DNA of 64,000 nucleotides, taken from Verrucomicrobiaceae bacterium UBA1938 (GTDB taxonomy: Bacteria; Verrucomicrobiota; Verrucomicrobiia; Verrucomicrobiales; Verrucomicrobiaceae). Position 1 is the stretch's first letter. The number at the start of each line of letters is the position of its first letter. A model generated the notes under the pieces. It had not been told where the DNA came from and did no database searches. It worked only from the letters and a program-made list of their open reading frames with translations. The DNA is taken from the NCBI GenBank assembly GCA_002336895.1, contig DDFC01000042.1, positions 186,001 through 250,000 of the forward strand, given 5' to 3'. Both the position numbers and the translations under genes were made by a program. Positions 16,301 through 25,247 of this stretch are shown one piece after another.

Positions 16301-18460
16301 ATGACCGATCTCGACATCCGTGAAATCCACTTTCTGCGCGGCCCCAACATCTGGACCAACGACCCCGTGATGGAAGCCTGGGTGGATCTGGGCGGCCTGA
16401 AGGACACCTCGTCAGACATCGTCCCCGGATTCTCCGAGCAGATCAAGAAGTGGTTTCCCGGCATGATCGAGCACCGCTGCAGCATCGGCGAGCGCGGCGG
16501 CTTCTTTCAGCGTCTGGACACCGGCACCTGGCCGGGGCACATCCTGGAGCACGTGACGCTGGAGCTGCAGACGCTGGCCGGGAACACCGTCGGCTTTGGC
16601 AAAGCACGCGAGACCTGCGTGGAGGGGTTGTACAAAGTGGTGATCGAGTATCTGGATGAAAACGTGGCCGAGGCCTGCCTGCATGAGGCGCGTGAGATCC
16701 TGCTGGCCGGATATGCCGGGAAGGACTACGACATCGAGGACGCCGTGGCGCGCATGAAGCGTGTGGTGGACCGCAATGCCCTAGGCCCCAGCACCAGTGC
16801 CATCATTGCCGCCGCGCAGCAGCGGGGCATCCCTTTCCGCCGGTTGCGTACCGGGCGCAGCCTGGTGCAGCTGGGCCAGGGTGCCAGCCAGCGCCGCATC
16901 TGGACGGCGGAGACCGACCGCACGGGGGCCATTGCCGAGCACATCGTGCAGGACAAAGACCTGACCCGCCAGCTGCTCAAAAAAGCCGGCGTGCCCGTGC
17001 CTGAGGGGCGTGTGGTGGCCAATCCTGAGGACGCCTGGGACGCGGCTGAGGACATCGGCCTGCCCGTGGTCGTCAAGCCGCAGGATGCCAACCACGGCCG
17101 CGGCGTGTTCATCAATCTGACCACGCGTGAGCAGATCGAGAGCGCCTTTCCGACCGCCGCCAATGAAGGCGATGGCGTGATGGTGGAGCGCTTCATTCCT
17201 GGCAATGACCATCGCCTGCTGGTGGTAGGCGGCCAGCTCATCGCCGCCAGCCGTGGCGACCATGCCGTGGTCGTGGGCAACGGCGCCGACACCATCGCCA
17301 CCCTGGTGGAAAACCAGCTCAACACCAACCCGCTGCGCGGTGCGAGCGACTTCTGCCCCTGGTCCAAGATCGACACCGAGGAGTGGGACCCCGCGATCCT
17401 CTCCGAGCTGGACAAGCAGGACTACCAGCCGGACTCGATCCCCAAGGACGGCGTGCGTGTGCTGATCTCCCGTTTTGCCAACTGGTCCACGGAGGTCACC
17501 GGTCTGGTGCATCCTCGCAACCGCGATCATGTGACCATCGCCGCGCAGGTGGCGGGGCTGGACATCTGCGGCATCGACGTGGTGTGCACGGACATCAGCA
17601 AGCCGCTGGAGGAGCAGGGCGGAGCCGTGGTGGAGCTGAATGCCAGCCCGGGTCTCGTCATGCATCTGCGCCCGGCCACAGGTGAAGTGCGCCCCGTGGG
17701 AGAGGCCATCATCGACATGATGTTCCCCGAAGGTAAAAATGGGCGTATCCCGGTGATCGGGGTAACGGGCACGCACGGCAAAACCACCACCGTCAAGCTG
17801 CTGGCCCATCTGATGAAGGCCACGGGCAAATACCTCGGGGTCTGCCACAGCGAGGGCCTGCAGTTTGGAGATCGCTTTTCCGCCACCAAGACCGGTGACC
17901 GCTCCAGCGGCACACGCGGTGTGCTGCTGCACCCGTGGACTGAGCTGGCCATCTGCGAGACCAGCGCGGAGTCCGTCATTCTCGAAGGTCTGGGCTACGA
18001 CCGCTGCCAGATCGGCGTGGTGCTCAATGTGGGTCCCGAGCACCTGGGACTGGGCTACACCGACACGATGGAAAAGATGGTGAAGGTGAAGCGCTGCGTG
18101 GTGGATGTGGTGCTGCCGGAAGGCGTGGCTGTGCTGAATGCGGACGACGCCCTGGTGGCCGAGATGGCCGAGTGCGAGCACTGCCTGGCCAGTGTGATGT
18201 TCTTCTCCCATGTGGCGGACAATTCGATCGTCGCTGCGCATCGCGAAAAAGGTGGGAAGGCCCTCTTTGTGAAGGACGACGCCATCGTGCTTGCGGAGGG
18301 TGACAAGGAGCGGGTGCTCTGTGCTCTGAGCGCCGTGGCACTGCCACACGCCGGGCACTTCCAGTTCAATCTCCAAAACGTCCTCGGCGCCGTGGGTGCT
18401 GCGTGGGCCTATGGCCTGCCAGACCAGACGATCGTCGAAGGGCTGGGCAGCTACGCCTGA
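16301..18460 (+). CDS. Short cyanophycin synthetase paralogue (CphA'/CphA2-like)
   Basis: This 719-residue member of the cyanophycin synthetase family makes or extends the Asp/Arg polymer, or acts on its dipeptides. It has the CphA N-domain (starting FLRGPNIWTNDPVMEAWVDL), an ATP-grasp domain (about 170-475; VVKPQDANHGRGVFINL, VVELNASPGLVMHL) and a Mur-ligase-like domain with an intact P-loop (GVTGTHGKTTT, K494). It stops where the Mur C-terminal lobe should begin (LQNVLGAVGAAWAYGLPDQ), so ~130 residues present in the 854-residue paralogue at 22619 are absent. Known CphA2 enzymes, which polymerise beta-Asp-Arg dipeptides, are also C-terminally shortened. The stop is followed by a strong hairpin, so this looks like a natural end and not decay. 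Confidence 0.85.
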   Translation: MTDLDIREIHFLRGPNIWTNDPVMEAWVDLGGLKDTSSDIVPGFSEQIKKWFPGMIEHRCSIGERGGFFQRLDTGTWPGHILEHVTLELQTLAGNTVGFGKARETCVEGLYKVVIEYLDENVAEACLHEAREILLAGYAGKDYDIEDAVARMKRVVDRNALGPSTSAIIAAAQQRGIPFRRLRTGRSLVQLGQGASQRRIWTAETDRTGAIAEHIVQDKDLTRQLLKKAGVPVPEGRVVANPEDAWDAAEDIGLPVVVKPQDANHGRGVFINLTTREQIESAFPTAANEGDGVMVERFIPGNDHRLLVVGGQLIAASRGDHAVVVGNGADTIATLVENQLNTNPLRGASDFCPWSKIDTEEWDPAILSELDKQDYQPDSIPKDGVRVLISRFANWSTEVTGLVHPRNRDHVTIAAQVAGLDICGIDVVCTDISKPLEEQGGAVVELNASPGLVMHLRPATGEVRPVGEAIIDMMFPEGKNGRIPVIGVTGTHGKTTTVKLLAHLMKATGKYLGVCHSEGLQFGDRFSATKTGDRSSGTRGVLLHPWTELAICETSAESVILEGLGYDRCQIGVVLNVGPEHLGLGYTDTMEKMVKVKRCVVDVVLPEGVAVLNADDALVAEMAECEHCLASVMFFSHVADNSIVAAHREKGGKALFVKDDAIVLAEGDKERVLCALSAVALPHAGHFQFNLQNVLGAVGAAWAYGLPDQTIVEGLGSYA

Positions 18461-18470
18461 TCCGTGAGCC

Positions 18471-18497
18471 TTCGTCAGCCCCCTGCGGGCTGACGGA
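18471..18497. terminator. Bidirectional hairpin between convergent genes
   Basis: CGTCAGCCC (18473-18481) pairs perfectly with GGGCTGACG (18487-18495) around a 5-base loop, and two further pairs, one of them a wobble, extend the stem outward. It sits in the 47 bp between the convergent stops of the short cyanophycin synthetase and the acyltransferase gene, where a shared terminator is expected. There is no clear T-tract on either strand, so efficiency is uncertain. Confidence 0.6.
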
Positions 18498-18507
18498 GCA
18501 TGAGGGG

Positions 18508-19689
18508 CTAGAGCCTGATGTAGATCTTGCGCCGGTACATCCAAAAGGCCACCAGCCAGAAGAGGGCAAAGGTGCAGGCACCAATGGTGACCGGCTGCAG
18601 CTCCGGGCCGAAGATCTGGAAAATGCGAGTGCCAAAGTGCTGCCGCAGGGTGGCGGAGCACCACACATCCAGGGTGTGCCGCATCACGTAGAAGGCCAGG
18701 GAGTTCACGCCCACCACAAGGAAGGGGAAGGCCCAGTCCCGCCGCTGTTTAATGTCCACGATGTGGTACAATCCGGAGAGGATCAGCAGGCTGCAGCCGC
18801 CGCTGAAGAAGACCCAGGCCGGAGTCCAGAGCCGCTTCACGATGGGGCAGATGCCGCCAAAGTGAAGGGCAAAGCTGAAAGCCAGGAAGGAGAGGCCGGC
18901 AATCCAGAGCTTTCGCGTGGGATTCCCTCCCTGCTTGAGCCAGGTGCCCGCCATCAGGCCCAGGGTGATGGTGGCGATGGTGGGGATGAAATTCAACGTG
19001 GTGTAGCCGCCGAGATAGCCCACATAGGGGCGCTCGCGCGGGAATTGATTGAGCAGCCACATGTCGAAACTCCAGCCGGCGTTGCGGTTGTGGTTCCAGT
19101 GCGCGTAGAAGCCGGTGAAGTCATGCTGCCAGCCCTCCGGGGTGTTGAAAGCCTGCGGGTCCGCATGCGGCGGTAACACGGGGTAGAGGGCGTAGATAAG
19201 CCAGGTGCCTATGAGGATGGATGAAAACCAGATCCAGCGTGTGCGCTCCGTGCAGTAGGCCAGGGCAAAGACCGCCATGTAGCCCAGCCCGGTCTGCGTC
19301 AGCGTTTCATCAAACGTCCAGTGCGTGATGTCGTGGTCCACGCTGCGCAAAAAAATGCCCAGCAGGATGAGCGCCACGGAGCGCCATAGCGCATGCAGCG
19401 TGGTGTGCCACTGGGACTGTCCCTTGTTCTTGCGGGATGATACGGAGAACACCATCGACGCCCCGGTGAGGAAGGCGAAGGACGGATGGATCAGGTCATT
19501 GAGAGAGCAGCCCACCCAGGGGATGTGGGACGAGTGATGTCCCAGAAACTGCCAGATCATGCTGTCCGGAAACTGCCTGGCCACCTCGTCCAGCTCCAGC
19601 AGGCGCAGCCCCAGCAGAAACATGACGATGCCGCGATAGACATCCAGGGAACCGATACGTACGTACGTTGCGGGAGAACTCGTGTTCAA
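18508..19689 (-). CDS. DUF5009/NagX-like membrane acyltransferase-family protein
   Basis: This 393-residue multi-pass membrane protein belongs to the DUF5009/NagX group related to heparan-alpha-glucosaminide N-acetyltransferase. It has about ten TM segments and an N-terminal signature RIGSLDVYRGIVMFLLGLRL, followed by a membrane-loop His-rich stretch (FLGHHSSHIPWVGCSLNDL) and HPSFAFLTGASMVFS. The start is a TTG at 19689, just before the conserved SLDVYRG block; no ATG or GTG precedes that block. It lies 9 bp after the DUF1854 gene stop, as the third gene of the ABC-DUF1854-acyltransferase operon, and is therefore linked with cyanophycin metabolism by context only. Confidence 0.8.
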   Translation of the reverse strand: MNTSSPATYVRIGSLDVYRGIVMFLLGLRLLELDEVARQFPDSMIWQFLGHHSSHIPWVGCSLNDLIHPSFAFLTGASMVFSVSSRKNKGQSQWHTTLHALWRSVALILLGIFLRSVDHDITHWTFDETLTQTGLGYMAVFALAYCTERTRWIWFSSILIGTWLIYALYPVLPPHADPQAFNTPEGWQHDFTGFYAHWNHNRNAGWSFDMWLLNQFPRERPYVGYLGGYTTLNFIPTIATITLGLMAGTWLKQGGNPTRKLWIAGLSFLAFSFALHFGGICPIVKRLWTPAWVFFSGGCSLLILSGLYHIVDIKQRRDWAFPFLVVGVNSLAFYVMRHTLDVWCSATLRQHFGTRIFQIFGPELQPVTIGACTFALFWLVAFWMYRRKIYIRL

Positions 19690-19698
19690 GCAGGGGCG

Positions 19699-20178
19699 TT
19701 AATAGTAGTGCTCCAGCTTGCGTTTGCTCACGCGGTCGAGGCTGGGGACACTCGGTATTAGATAGCGAGTGTTTCGTCTGTCCACTATTACCATTCTGCC
19801 GTGGCCGAGATTTTGGATGCTTTCATCCGTCTCCACTTCAAACGTGGTGTCTCCACGATCCGTGGTCACATGCCACTGGTGGCCGTCTGCCATGCGCACG
19901 ATGCGGTGGATCACCTGGATGATGGGCACGAAGTCGCGGCGGGCTAGTGCGCTGAGCAGCAGTGAGCGGGAGGGCTCTGGCAGTGCCTGCGGGTCCTCCA
20001 CACAAAGGATTTCACGTGAGTTTTCGGACTGGATGGAGATCCAGTGATCCTTCTCAGTGAGAGGGAACATCTTGGCGGGATGCACGTTGACGTGCCGCGT
20101 GCCGCCGGGGGCGATGAGGATGAGGCGGCCGAGGGCGTCCTGCTCAAAGGAGATGTCTGGCGGTGGCTGCGTGCTCAT
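19699..20178 (-). CDS. DUF1854 family protein, cyanophycin-locus associated
   Basis: This 159-residue soluble protein resembles DUF1854. Its sequence includes GTRHVNVHPAKMFPLTEKDH near the N-terminus, RRDFVPIIQVIHRIVRMADG in the middle and a basic C-terminus (DRVSKRKLEHYY). DUF1854 proteins are known companions of cyanophycin synthetases and an ABC transporter in several bacteria, and this neighbourhood has the same pattern. Its start overlaps the transporter stop by 4 bp, so the two should be made together. The biochemical role is unknown. Confidence 0.82.
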   Translation of the reverse strand: MSTQPPPDISFEQDALGRLILIAPGGTRHVNVHPAKMFPLTEKDHWISIQSENSREILCVEDPQALPEPSRSLLLSALARRDFVPIIQVIHRIVRMADGHQWHVTTDRGDTTFEVETDESIQNLGHGRMVIVDRRNTRYLIPSVPSLDRVSKRKLEHYY

Positions 20179-22400
20179 GCGTTGTTCACCTCCAGCATGG
20201 CCTGGTGCAGGCGGGCATAGCTGCCGCTGCGCTCAAGCAGTTCTTCATGCGTGCCGATCTCCTTGATGCGCCCTTCTTCGATGACCACCAGACGGTTGGC
20301 CTTGCGCAGGGTGCCCAGGCGGTGGGCGATGGCGATGGTGGTGCGGCCTTTCACGAGGTGGTCCAGCGCGGCCTGGATCTCGCGCTCGGTCTCCGTGTCC
20401 ACGGCGGAGGTGGCCTCATCCAGGATCAAAATAGCGGGGTCCACAAGCAGTGCACGGGCGATGCTGATGCGCTGCCGCTCGCCGCCGGAGAGCGCCTGGC
20501 CGCGTTCTCCCACCATGCTGTCGTAGGCGTCCGGCAGGCGCATGATGAAGTCGTGCGCACGCGCCGCACGCGCGGCGGCCACGATCTCCGCACGTGTGGC
20601 CTCCGGCTTTCCATAAGCGATGTTTTCCGAGATGGTGCCGTAGAAGAGATAAGGCTCCTGCAGCACGAGGCCGAGGTTCCGGCGGTAGGCCATGACGTCG
20701 ATCTCGCTGAGGTTATGGCCGTCCACCAGCACAGCGCCTTCGCTTACCTCAAAGAATCGGCAGGCCAGGTTCACCAGCGTGGTCTTGCCAGCGCCGCTGG
20801 GGCCCACAAAGCCCACCATCTCCCCGGGGGCGATTTTGAGGTTGATGCCGCGGATGATCTCGCGCGAGCCGTGGCGGAATTTCACATCCTTGAACTCGAT
20901 CTCCCCGCGCAGACGGCCTACCTTGATGGGATTGAGCTGCGCCGGTACATCCGGCTTCACATCCAGCACGTCAAAGATGCGGTGTGCACTGGCGGCGGCG
21001 CGCTGCATGGATGCGGTGAAGCGGCTCATCGAGTCCATGCGCTCGTAGAAGCTGCTGATGTAAAGCACGAAGCCCGTCAGCACCCCCACCGTGATGCTGT
21101 CATGCGCCACGCTCCAGGCGCCCACGGCCCAGACGATGAGCAGGCCGATGTCCGTGAGCAGCTTGATCATGGGCGTGAAGAAGGACCAGGTCTTGTTCAC
21201 GCGGTCGTTGGTGTCAAAGATGTGCTTGTCCGCGATGCGGAAGCGCTCGATCTCCCGCTGCTCCTGCGCAAAGGCCTTCACCACGCGCACGCCGGGGATG
21301 GTGTCTGCCAGTACGCTGGTCAGCTGGCTGCCCGCACGGCTGGCGGCGGCAAAGCCACCGCGCAGGTACTCGCGCACACGCTGCACCATCCAGGCGATGA
21401 CGGGCACCGGGCCCAGCGCGGCCACGGCCAGCAGGGGATTGATGCTGAAAAGAATGACCGCCGTGAAGAGGAACTGCAGCACATCGCAGAAGAAGTCGAT
21501 GAAGTTCACCGAGATGAACAGGGAGAGGTGCTCCGTGTCCGAACTGATGCGGGAGATGAGGTCCCCGGTACGCTTGCGGTTGAAGTAGGTCAGGGAGAGC
21601 TTCTGCAGGTGCTCAAAGGTCTCCCGCCGCATGCGGCTGGTCACCAGCTCGGCGATTCGCGCCACCACAAAGGTCTTGCCCCAGTTCAGCGCCCAGGTCA
21701 GCAGCGCGGCCAGCGCCAGGGCGGAGATGAACATATAGACCTTGTGCACATGCACATGCTCCGTCTGGCTCTGCAGCGGGATCAGCACATCATCCACAAG
21801 GGACATCGTCAGCCAGGGGGCGATCATCTGCGCCCCCGTGCTGGCCATGGTCAGAGTCAGCCCCAGCAGCAGCAGGCGGTACCACGGTCGGCAGAAGGTC
21901 AGCAGGCGGAAGAGGGGCTTGGCAGCGGGAATGTTGGCGCCGTCGGAAACTTCAGAGTCAAAAAGCTCGTCTTCCTCTTCCTCGGCTGCTTCGGCGCTGC
22001 CGGTTTCTGCGATGGTGTCCTCTCCACTGAGGATGCGGCACTGTTCGCGGAAGCGTGCTACAAAGGCCTCCGCCTGGCGCAGGCAGCCGGAGGTGACACG
22101 CCACTGACCCAGCAGCGTGCCCCCGCCTATGAGGTGCAGGGCGATGGTGGCCCCCATCTCCTCCAGTTTGAACTCCTGCAGTTCCGCCAGCTTCCAGGAG
22201 ACAAAGCGCGGCTGCCTGGTGCCGGAGTCTTCGAAATGCAGCAGGCGGGTGTTGGTCAGTACGATGAGGCCGTGCCGGAAGTGCAGTCCGGCATCCAGGT
22301 CCGTCATCAGACGGGCCACCGTGCGCTCCCCGGATGCCAGTCTGGATTCGGCATGCTGAAGCAGGAGATCGGGAAGGTCTTGGAGGTAGGAAAGCGGCAA
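20175..22400 (-). CDS. ABC transporter, fused permease and ATPase, cyanophycin-locus associated
   Basis: This 741-residue half-transporter has three parts. An unusual N-terminal domain of ~165 residues (TDLDAGLHFRHGLIVLTNTR..., ending in an acidic linker) comes first. It is followed by a six-TM exporter-type permease (~170-480) and a C-terminal ATPase. Walker A is GPSGAGKTTLVNL, the signature is LSGGERQRISIARALL and Walker B is AILILDEATSAVD, so it should be active as a dimer. The likely start is a TTG at 22400; there is no ATG or GTG in the preceding open frame. It is the first gene of the minus-strand operon and diverges from the full-length cyanophycin synthetase. The transported substrate is unknown; an amino acid, dipeptide or polymer-related compound is inferred. 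Confidence 0.87.
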   Translation of the reverse strand: MPLSYLQDLPDLLLQHAESRLASGERTVARLMTDLDAGLHFRHGLIVLTNTRLLHFEDSGTRQPRFVSWKLAELQEFKLEEMGATIALHLIGGGTLLGQWRVTSGCLRQAEAFVARFREQCRILSGEDTIAETGSAEAAEEEEDELFDSEVSDGANIPAAKPLFRLLTFCRPWYRLLLLGLTLTMASTGAQMIAPWLTMSLVDDVLIPLQSQTEHVHVHKVYMFISALALAALLTWALNWGKTFVVARIAELVTSRMRRETFEHLQKLSLTYFNRKRTGDLISRISSDTEHLSLFISVNFIDFFCDVLQFLFTAVILFSINPLLAVAALGPVPVIAWMVQRVREYLRGGFAAASRAGSQLTSVLADTIPGVRVVKAFAQEQREIERFRIADKHIFDTNDRVNKTWSFFTPMIKLLTDIGLLIVWAVGAWSVAHDSITVGVLTGFVLYISSFYERMDSMSRFTASMQRAAASAHRIFDVLDVKPDVPAQLNPIKVGRLRGEIEFKDVKFRHGSREIIRGINLKIAPGEMVGFVGPSGAGKTTLVNLACRFFEVSEGAVLVDGHNLSEIDVMAYRRNLGLVLQEPYLFYGTISENIAYGKPEATRAEIVAAARAARAHDFIMRLPDAYDSMVGERGQALSGGERQRISIARALLVDPAILILDEATSAVDTETEREIQAALDHLVKGRTTIAIAHRLGTLRKANRLVVIEEGRIKEIGTHEELLERSGSYARLHQAMLEVNNA

Positions 22401-22618
22401 GTGGGAGGGAGACGGATCGTAAAACCGCTGAACGTCCCGTGTTAGGAGAGCTTGTCAAACTGACGCGGTTATTTCCCAAAGCTGGCGCAACCAGTCTGAG
22501 GCTGACTGGTTTAAGGCCGATCTTTCCCTTGACCTTGCGCAGGTCTGAGGACTATTCCGCGACTCCATTTTCCTGCTTGCCAAACTCTGCTCCATCCAGC
22601 GAACTCCGCTCCACCCAA
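22401..22618. promoter_or_regulatory. Divergent promoter region between ABC operon and cphA
   Basis: These ~218 bp separate divergent starts and must hold the promoters of both. On the minus strand a TTGACA is present (22453-22458) but there is no matching -10 at the right distance. No operator palindrome stands out. Confidence 0.4.
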
Positions 22619-25183
22619 GTGCGCAAAATCCTGGCTCTGCGCGGCCCCAACCTCTGGGCCCGTGAAACGGTCCTCGAGTGCAGGGTGGAATTTCCCGAAC
22701 TGTCCGACTACGTGACCAACTGGCGCTCCTGGCTGCTCTCCTGGCTGCCGGTACTGGAGCCGCAGCTCAGCTCCATCGATGCGACTCCGCAGCCTGATGC
22801 GCTGGCCGCCTTGCTGCTGCACATCACGCTCAATCTCCAAAGCCGCTCCGATCTGCAGCTGAGCTTTGGCAAGATCATGCCCACCTCCGAGCTGCGGACT
22901 TACCGCATCATCATTCAGTATGATGAGGAGGCGGTGGCGCGCCCTGCGTTTGAGCTGGCCCGCCGCATGGTGGACGCCGCCCTTTTCGGCCAGACGATGG
23001 ACGTAAACGCCGCCATCACGGAGCTGAATGACCTGGCCAATGACATCTGCCTGGGGCCCAGCACCCGTGCCATGGCGGACGCCGCCCGCGTGCGTGGCAT
23101 CCCGGTCACCCGCCTCACGGAAGGCAGTCTGGTGCAGCTGGGCTGGGGCTCCAAGCAGCGGAAAATCCTGGCTGCCGCCACCAGTCAGACGAGCGCGATC
23201 GCCGAGGACATCGTGCAGGACAAGGACTTCACCCTCCGCATGCTCAATGAGATCGGCCTGCCCGTGCCGCAGGGCCGCCCGGTGAAGAATGCCGAGGATG
23301 CCTGGGCCGCCGCCAATGAGCTGGGTCTGCCGGTGGTGGTAAAACCGCTGGATGGCAATCAGGGCCGTGGTGTGGCGCTTAATTTGTACACCCGTGAGCA
23401 GGTGGTCACCGCCTATGCGGCCGCCCGTGAGGAAAGCCGCTCTGTCATTGTGGAGCAGTTTGCCGAAGGGGAGGACTACCGCGTGCTCGTGATCGGCAGG
23501 GAGCTCATCGCAGCCTCCCGTCGTTACCCGGCGCATGTGATCGGAGACGGTGAGCACACCATTCAGGAACTCGTGGCCGAGAAAAACCGCGATCCGCGCC
23601 GTGCCGCCGACCACGCCGCCGCGCTGAGCCGCATCCGCATTGATGCCGTGGCGCTGGCCGTGCTGGCGGAACAGGGCGTTACGCCTGAGTCCATTCCTGA
23701 AAAGGACCGCATGATCCTCATCCGCCGAAATGCCAACCTCAGCACCGGCGGAACGGCGGTGGACTGCACCGCCGAGGTGCATCCCACGATCTGTGCCGCT
23801 GCCGTGGAAGCCGCCCAGATGGTCGGGCTGGACATCTGCGGGCTGGACATGATCGCCCCGGACATCACCCAGCCGCTGAGCCCCAAAAACGGAGTCATCA
23901 TCGAGCTGAACGCACGCCCTGGCCTGCGCATGCATCTTTATCCCTCCGAGGGCGAAGCCCGCCCGGTGGGCAAGGCGGTGATCGACACCATGTTTGCCCC
24001 CGGCTGCCGTGGCCGCATCCCCATCGTGGCCGTGACCGGGGTGAATGGCAAGACCACCACCACGCGCTTCATCGCGCACCTGCTGACGCAGAACAAGTGG
24101 CGCGTGGGCATGACGAGCACGGACGGCGTTTTCGTCGGCTCCCGCATGATCGACAGCGGCGACTGCAGCGGCCCCAAGAGCGCACGCAGCATCCTCTCCT
24201 ATCCGCTGTGTGATGCTGCCGTGCTGGAAACCGCCCGTGGCGGCATCCTGCGCGAGGGGCTGGCCTTTGACCATTGTGACGTGGCCGTGGTGACCAACAT
24301 CGGCTGCGGCGACCACCTGGGCATCAATGACATCAACACCCCCGAGCAGCTGGCCGAGGTGAAGCAGTGCATCGTGGCTGCCGTGCCAGCAGACGGCCAT
24401 GCCGTGCTGAATGCCGCCGACCCTCTGGTGGTGAAAATGTCTGAAACCTACCCGCGCAAGACCATCTTCTTTGCCCTGGATGGCGAAAACGCCGTCATCG
24501 TGCGGCACCGGATCAAAGGCGAGCGTGCCATTTTTGTGCGTGATGGCAGCATCGTCCGCGCCAACGGCCCTAATGAGGACGTCTTCATGTCGCTGAGCGA
24601 GGTGCCCCTCACTCGCGGCGGACGCATCGGCTTCCAGGTGGAGAACACGCTGGCCGCCGTGGCCGCAGCCTGGGCGCTGGGCATTGAGGATGATCTTATC
24701 CGCCAGGGCGCACGCAGCTTTGTGCCCAGCCTGGATCAGAACGCCGGACGCTTCAACGTGCTGGACCTGAAGGGCATCACCGTCATCGTGGACTACGGCC
24801 ACAATGTGGATGCTCTCCGCGCTTTGCTGGACGGGCTGCGCCAGTTTGACAATGCACGCCGCATTGTGGTGTACAGCTCCGCCGGCGACCGCCGGGACAG
24901 CGACATCATCGAACAGGGCCGCATGATCAGTGCTGAATTTGATGAAGCCTGGCTCTACGAGGGGGACTACGTTCGCGGGCGCGAGTCCGGCGAGATCATG
25001 AAGCTGCTCGCCCAGGGGCTGGAAAACGCCGTGCGCACCCGGCGCGTGGAGTCCATCATCGGCCATCTGAAATCGGTGGATCTGGCGCTGGAGTCCGCGC
25101 AGGCGGGGGATCTGGTGATGATCCAGGCGGATACGGCGGATGAAACTGTGCAGTACCTGAAGGAAAAATACGGTGCTCAGTAG
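22619..25183 (+). CDS. cphA: Cyanophycin synthetase, full length
   Basis: This 854-residue enzyme builds cyanophycin by adding Asp and then Arg, using ATP. It has an N-domain (RKILALRGPNLWARETVLE), an ATP-grasp domain (VVKPLDGNQGRGVALNL; VIIELNARPGLRMHLY) and a Mur-ligase-like domain with P-loop GVTGVNGKTTT (K478). Unlike its paralogue at 16301 it keeps the Mur C-terminal lobe, including GRFNVLDLKGITVIVDYGHN (D725-N729). The GTG at 22619 is taken as the start because it places RKILALRGPN at the N-terminus, as in the family. The frame is open further upstream but lacks family similarity. No cyanophycinase or isoaspartyl dipeptidase gene was found in the window. Confidence 0.88.
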   Translation: MRKILALRGPNLWARETVLECRVEFPELSDYVTNWRSWLLSWLPVLEPQLSSIDATPQPDALAALLLHITLNLQSRSDLQLSFGKIMPTSELRTYRIIIQYDEEAVARPAFELARRMVDAALFGQTMDVNAAITELNDLANDICLGPSTRAMADAARVRGIPVTRLTEGSLVQLGWGSKQRKILAAATSQTSAIAEDIVQDKDFTLRMLNEIGLPVPQGRPVKNAEDAWAAANELGLPVVVKPLDGNQGRGVALNLYTREQVVTAYAAAREESRSVIVEQFAEGEDYRVLVIGRELIAASRRYPAHVIGDGEHTIQELVAEKNRDPRRAADHAAALSRIRIDAVALAVLAEQGVTPESIPEKDRMILIRRNANLSTGGTAVDCTAEVHPTICAAAVEAAQMVGLDICGLDMIAPDITQPLSPKNGVIIELNARPGLRMHLYPSEGEARPVGKAVIDTMFAPGCRGRIPIVAVTGVNGKTTTTRFIAHLLTQNKWRVGMTSTDGVFVGSRMIDSGDCSGPKSARSILSYPLCDAAVLETARGGILREGLAFDHCDVAVVTNIGCGDHLGINDINTPEQLAEVKQCIVAAVPADGHAVLNAADPLVVKMSETYPRKTIFFALDGENAVIVRHRIKGERAIFVRDGSIVRANGPNEDVFMSLSEVPLTRGGRIGFQVENTLAAVAAAWALGIEDDLIRQGARSFVPSLDQNAGRFNVLDLKGITVIVDYGHNVDALRALLDGLRQFDNARRIVVYSSAGDRRDSDIIEQGRMISAEFDEAWLYEGDYVRGRESGEIMKLLAQGLENAVRTRRVESIIGHLKSVDLALESAQAGDLVMIQADTADETVQYLKEKYGAQ

Positions 25184-25247
25184 CGTGTGTGGTAATCGCT
25201 TGCCACAGCACGCAGGATTCGGCTACTAGGAGGTGTTAATACCCCTC

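Noticed and set aside
20163..22445. 760-codon plus-strand open frame opposite the ABC transporter
   Set aside because: The composition is His/Asp/Gly-rich shadow sequence, and the minus-strand frame has full Walker A/B and signature motifs.
22453..22458. TTGACA as a -35 box for the ABC operon
   Set aside because: No TATAAT-like hexamer occurs 16-18 bases downstream on the minus strand.
22511..25066. 851-codon minus-strand open frame opposite cphA
   Set aside because: Antisense shadow of a clearly coding cyanophycin synthetase; no domain pattern.
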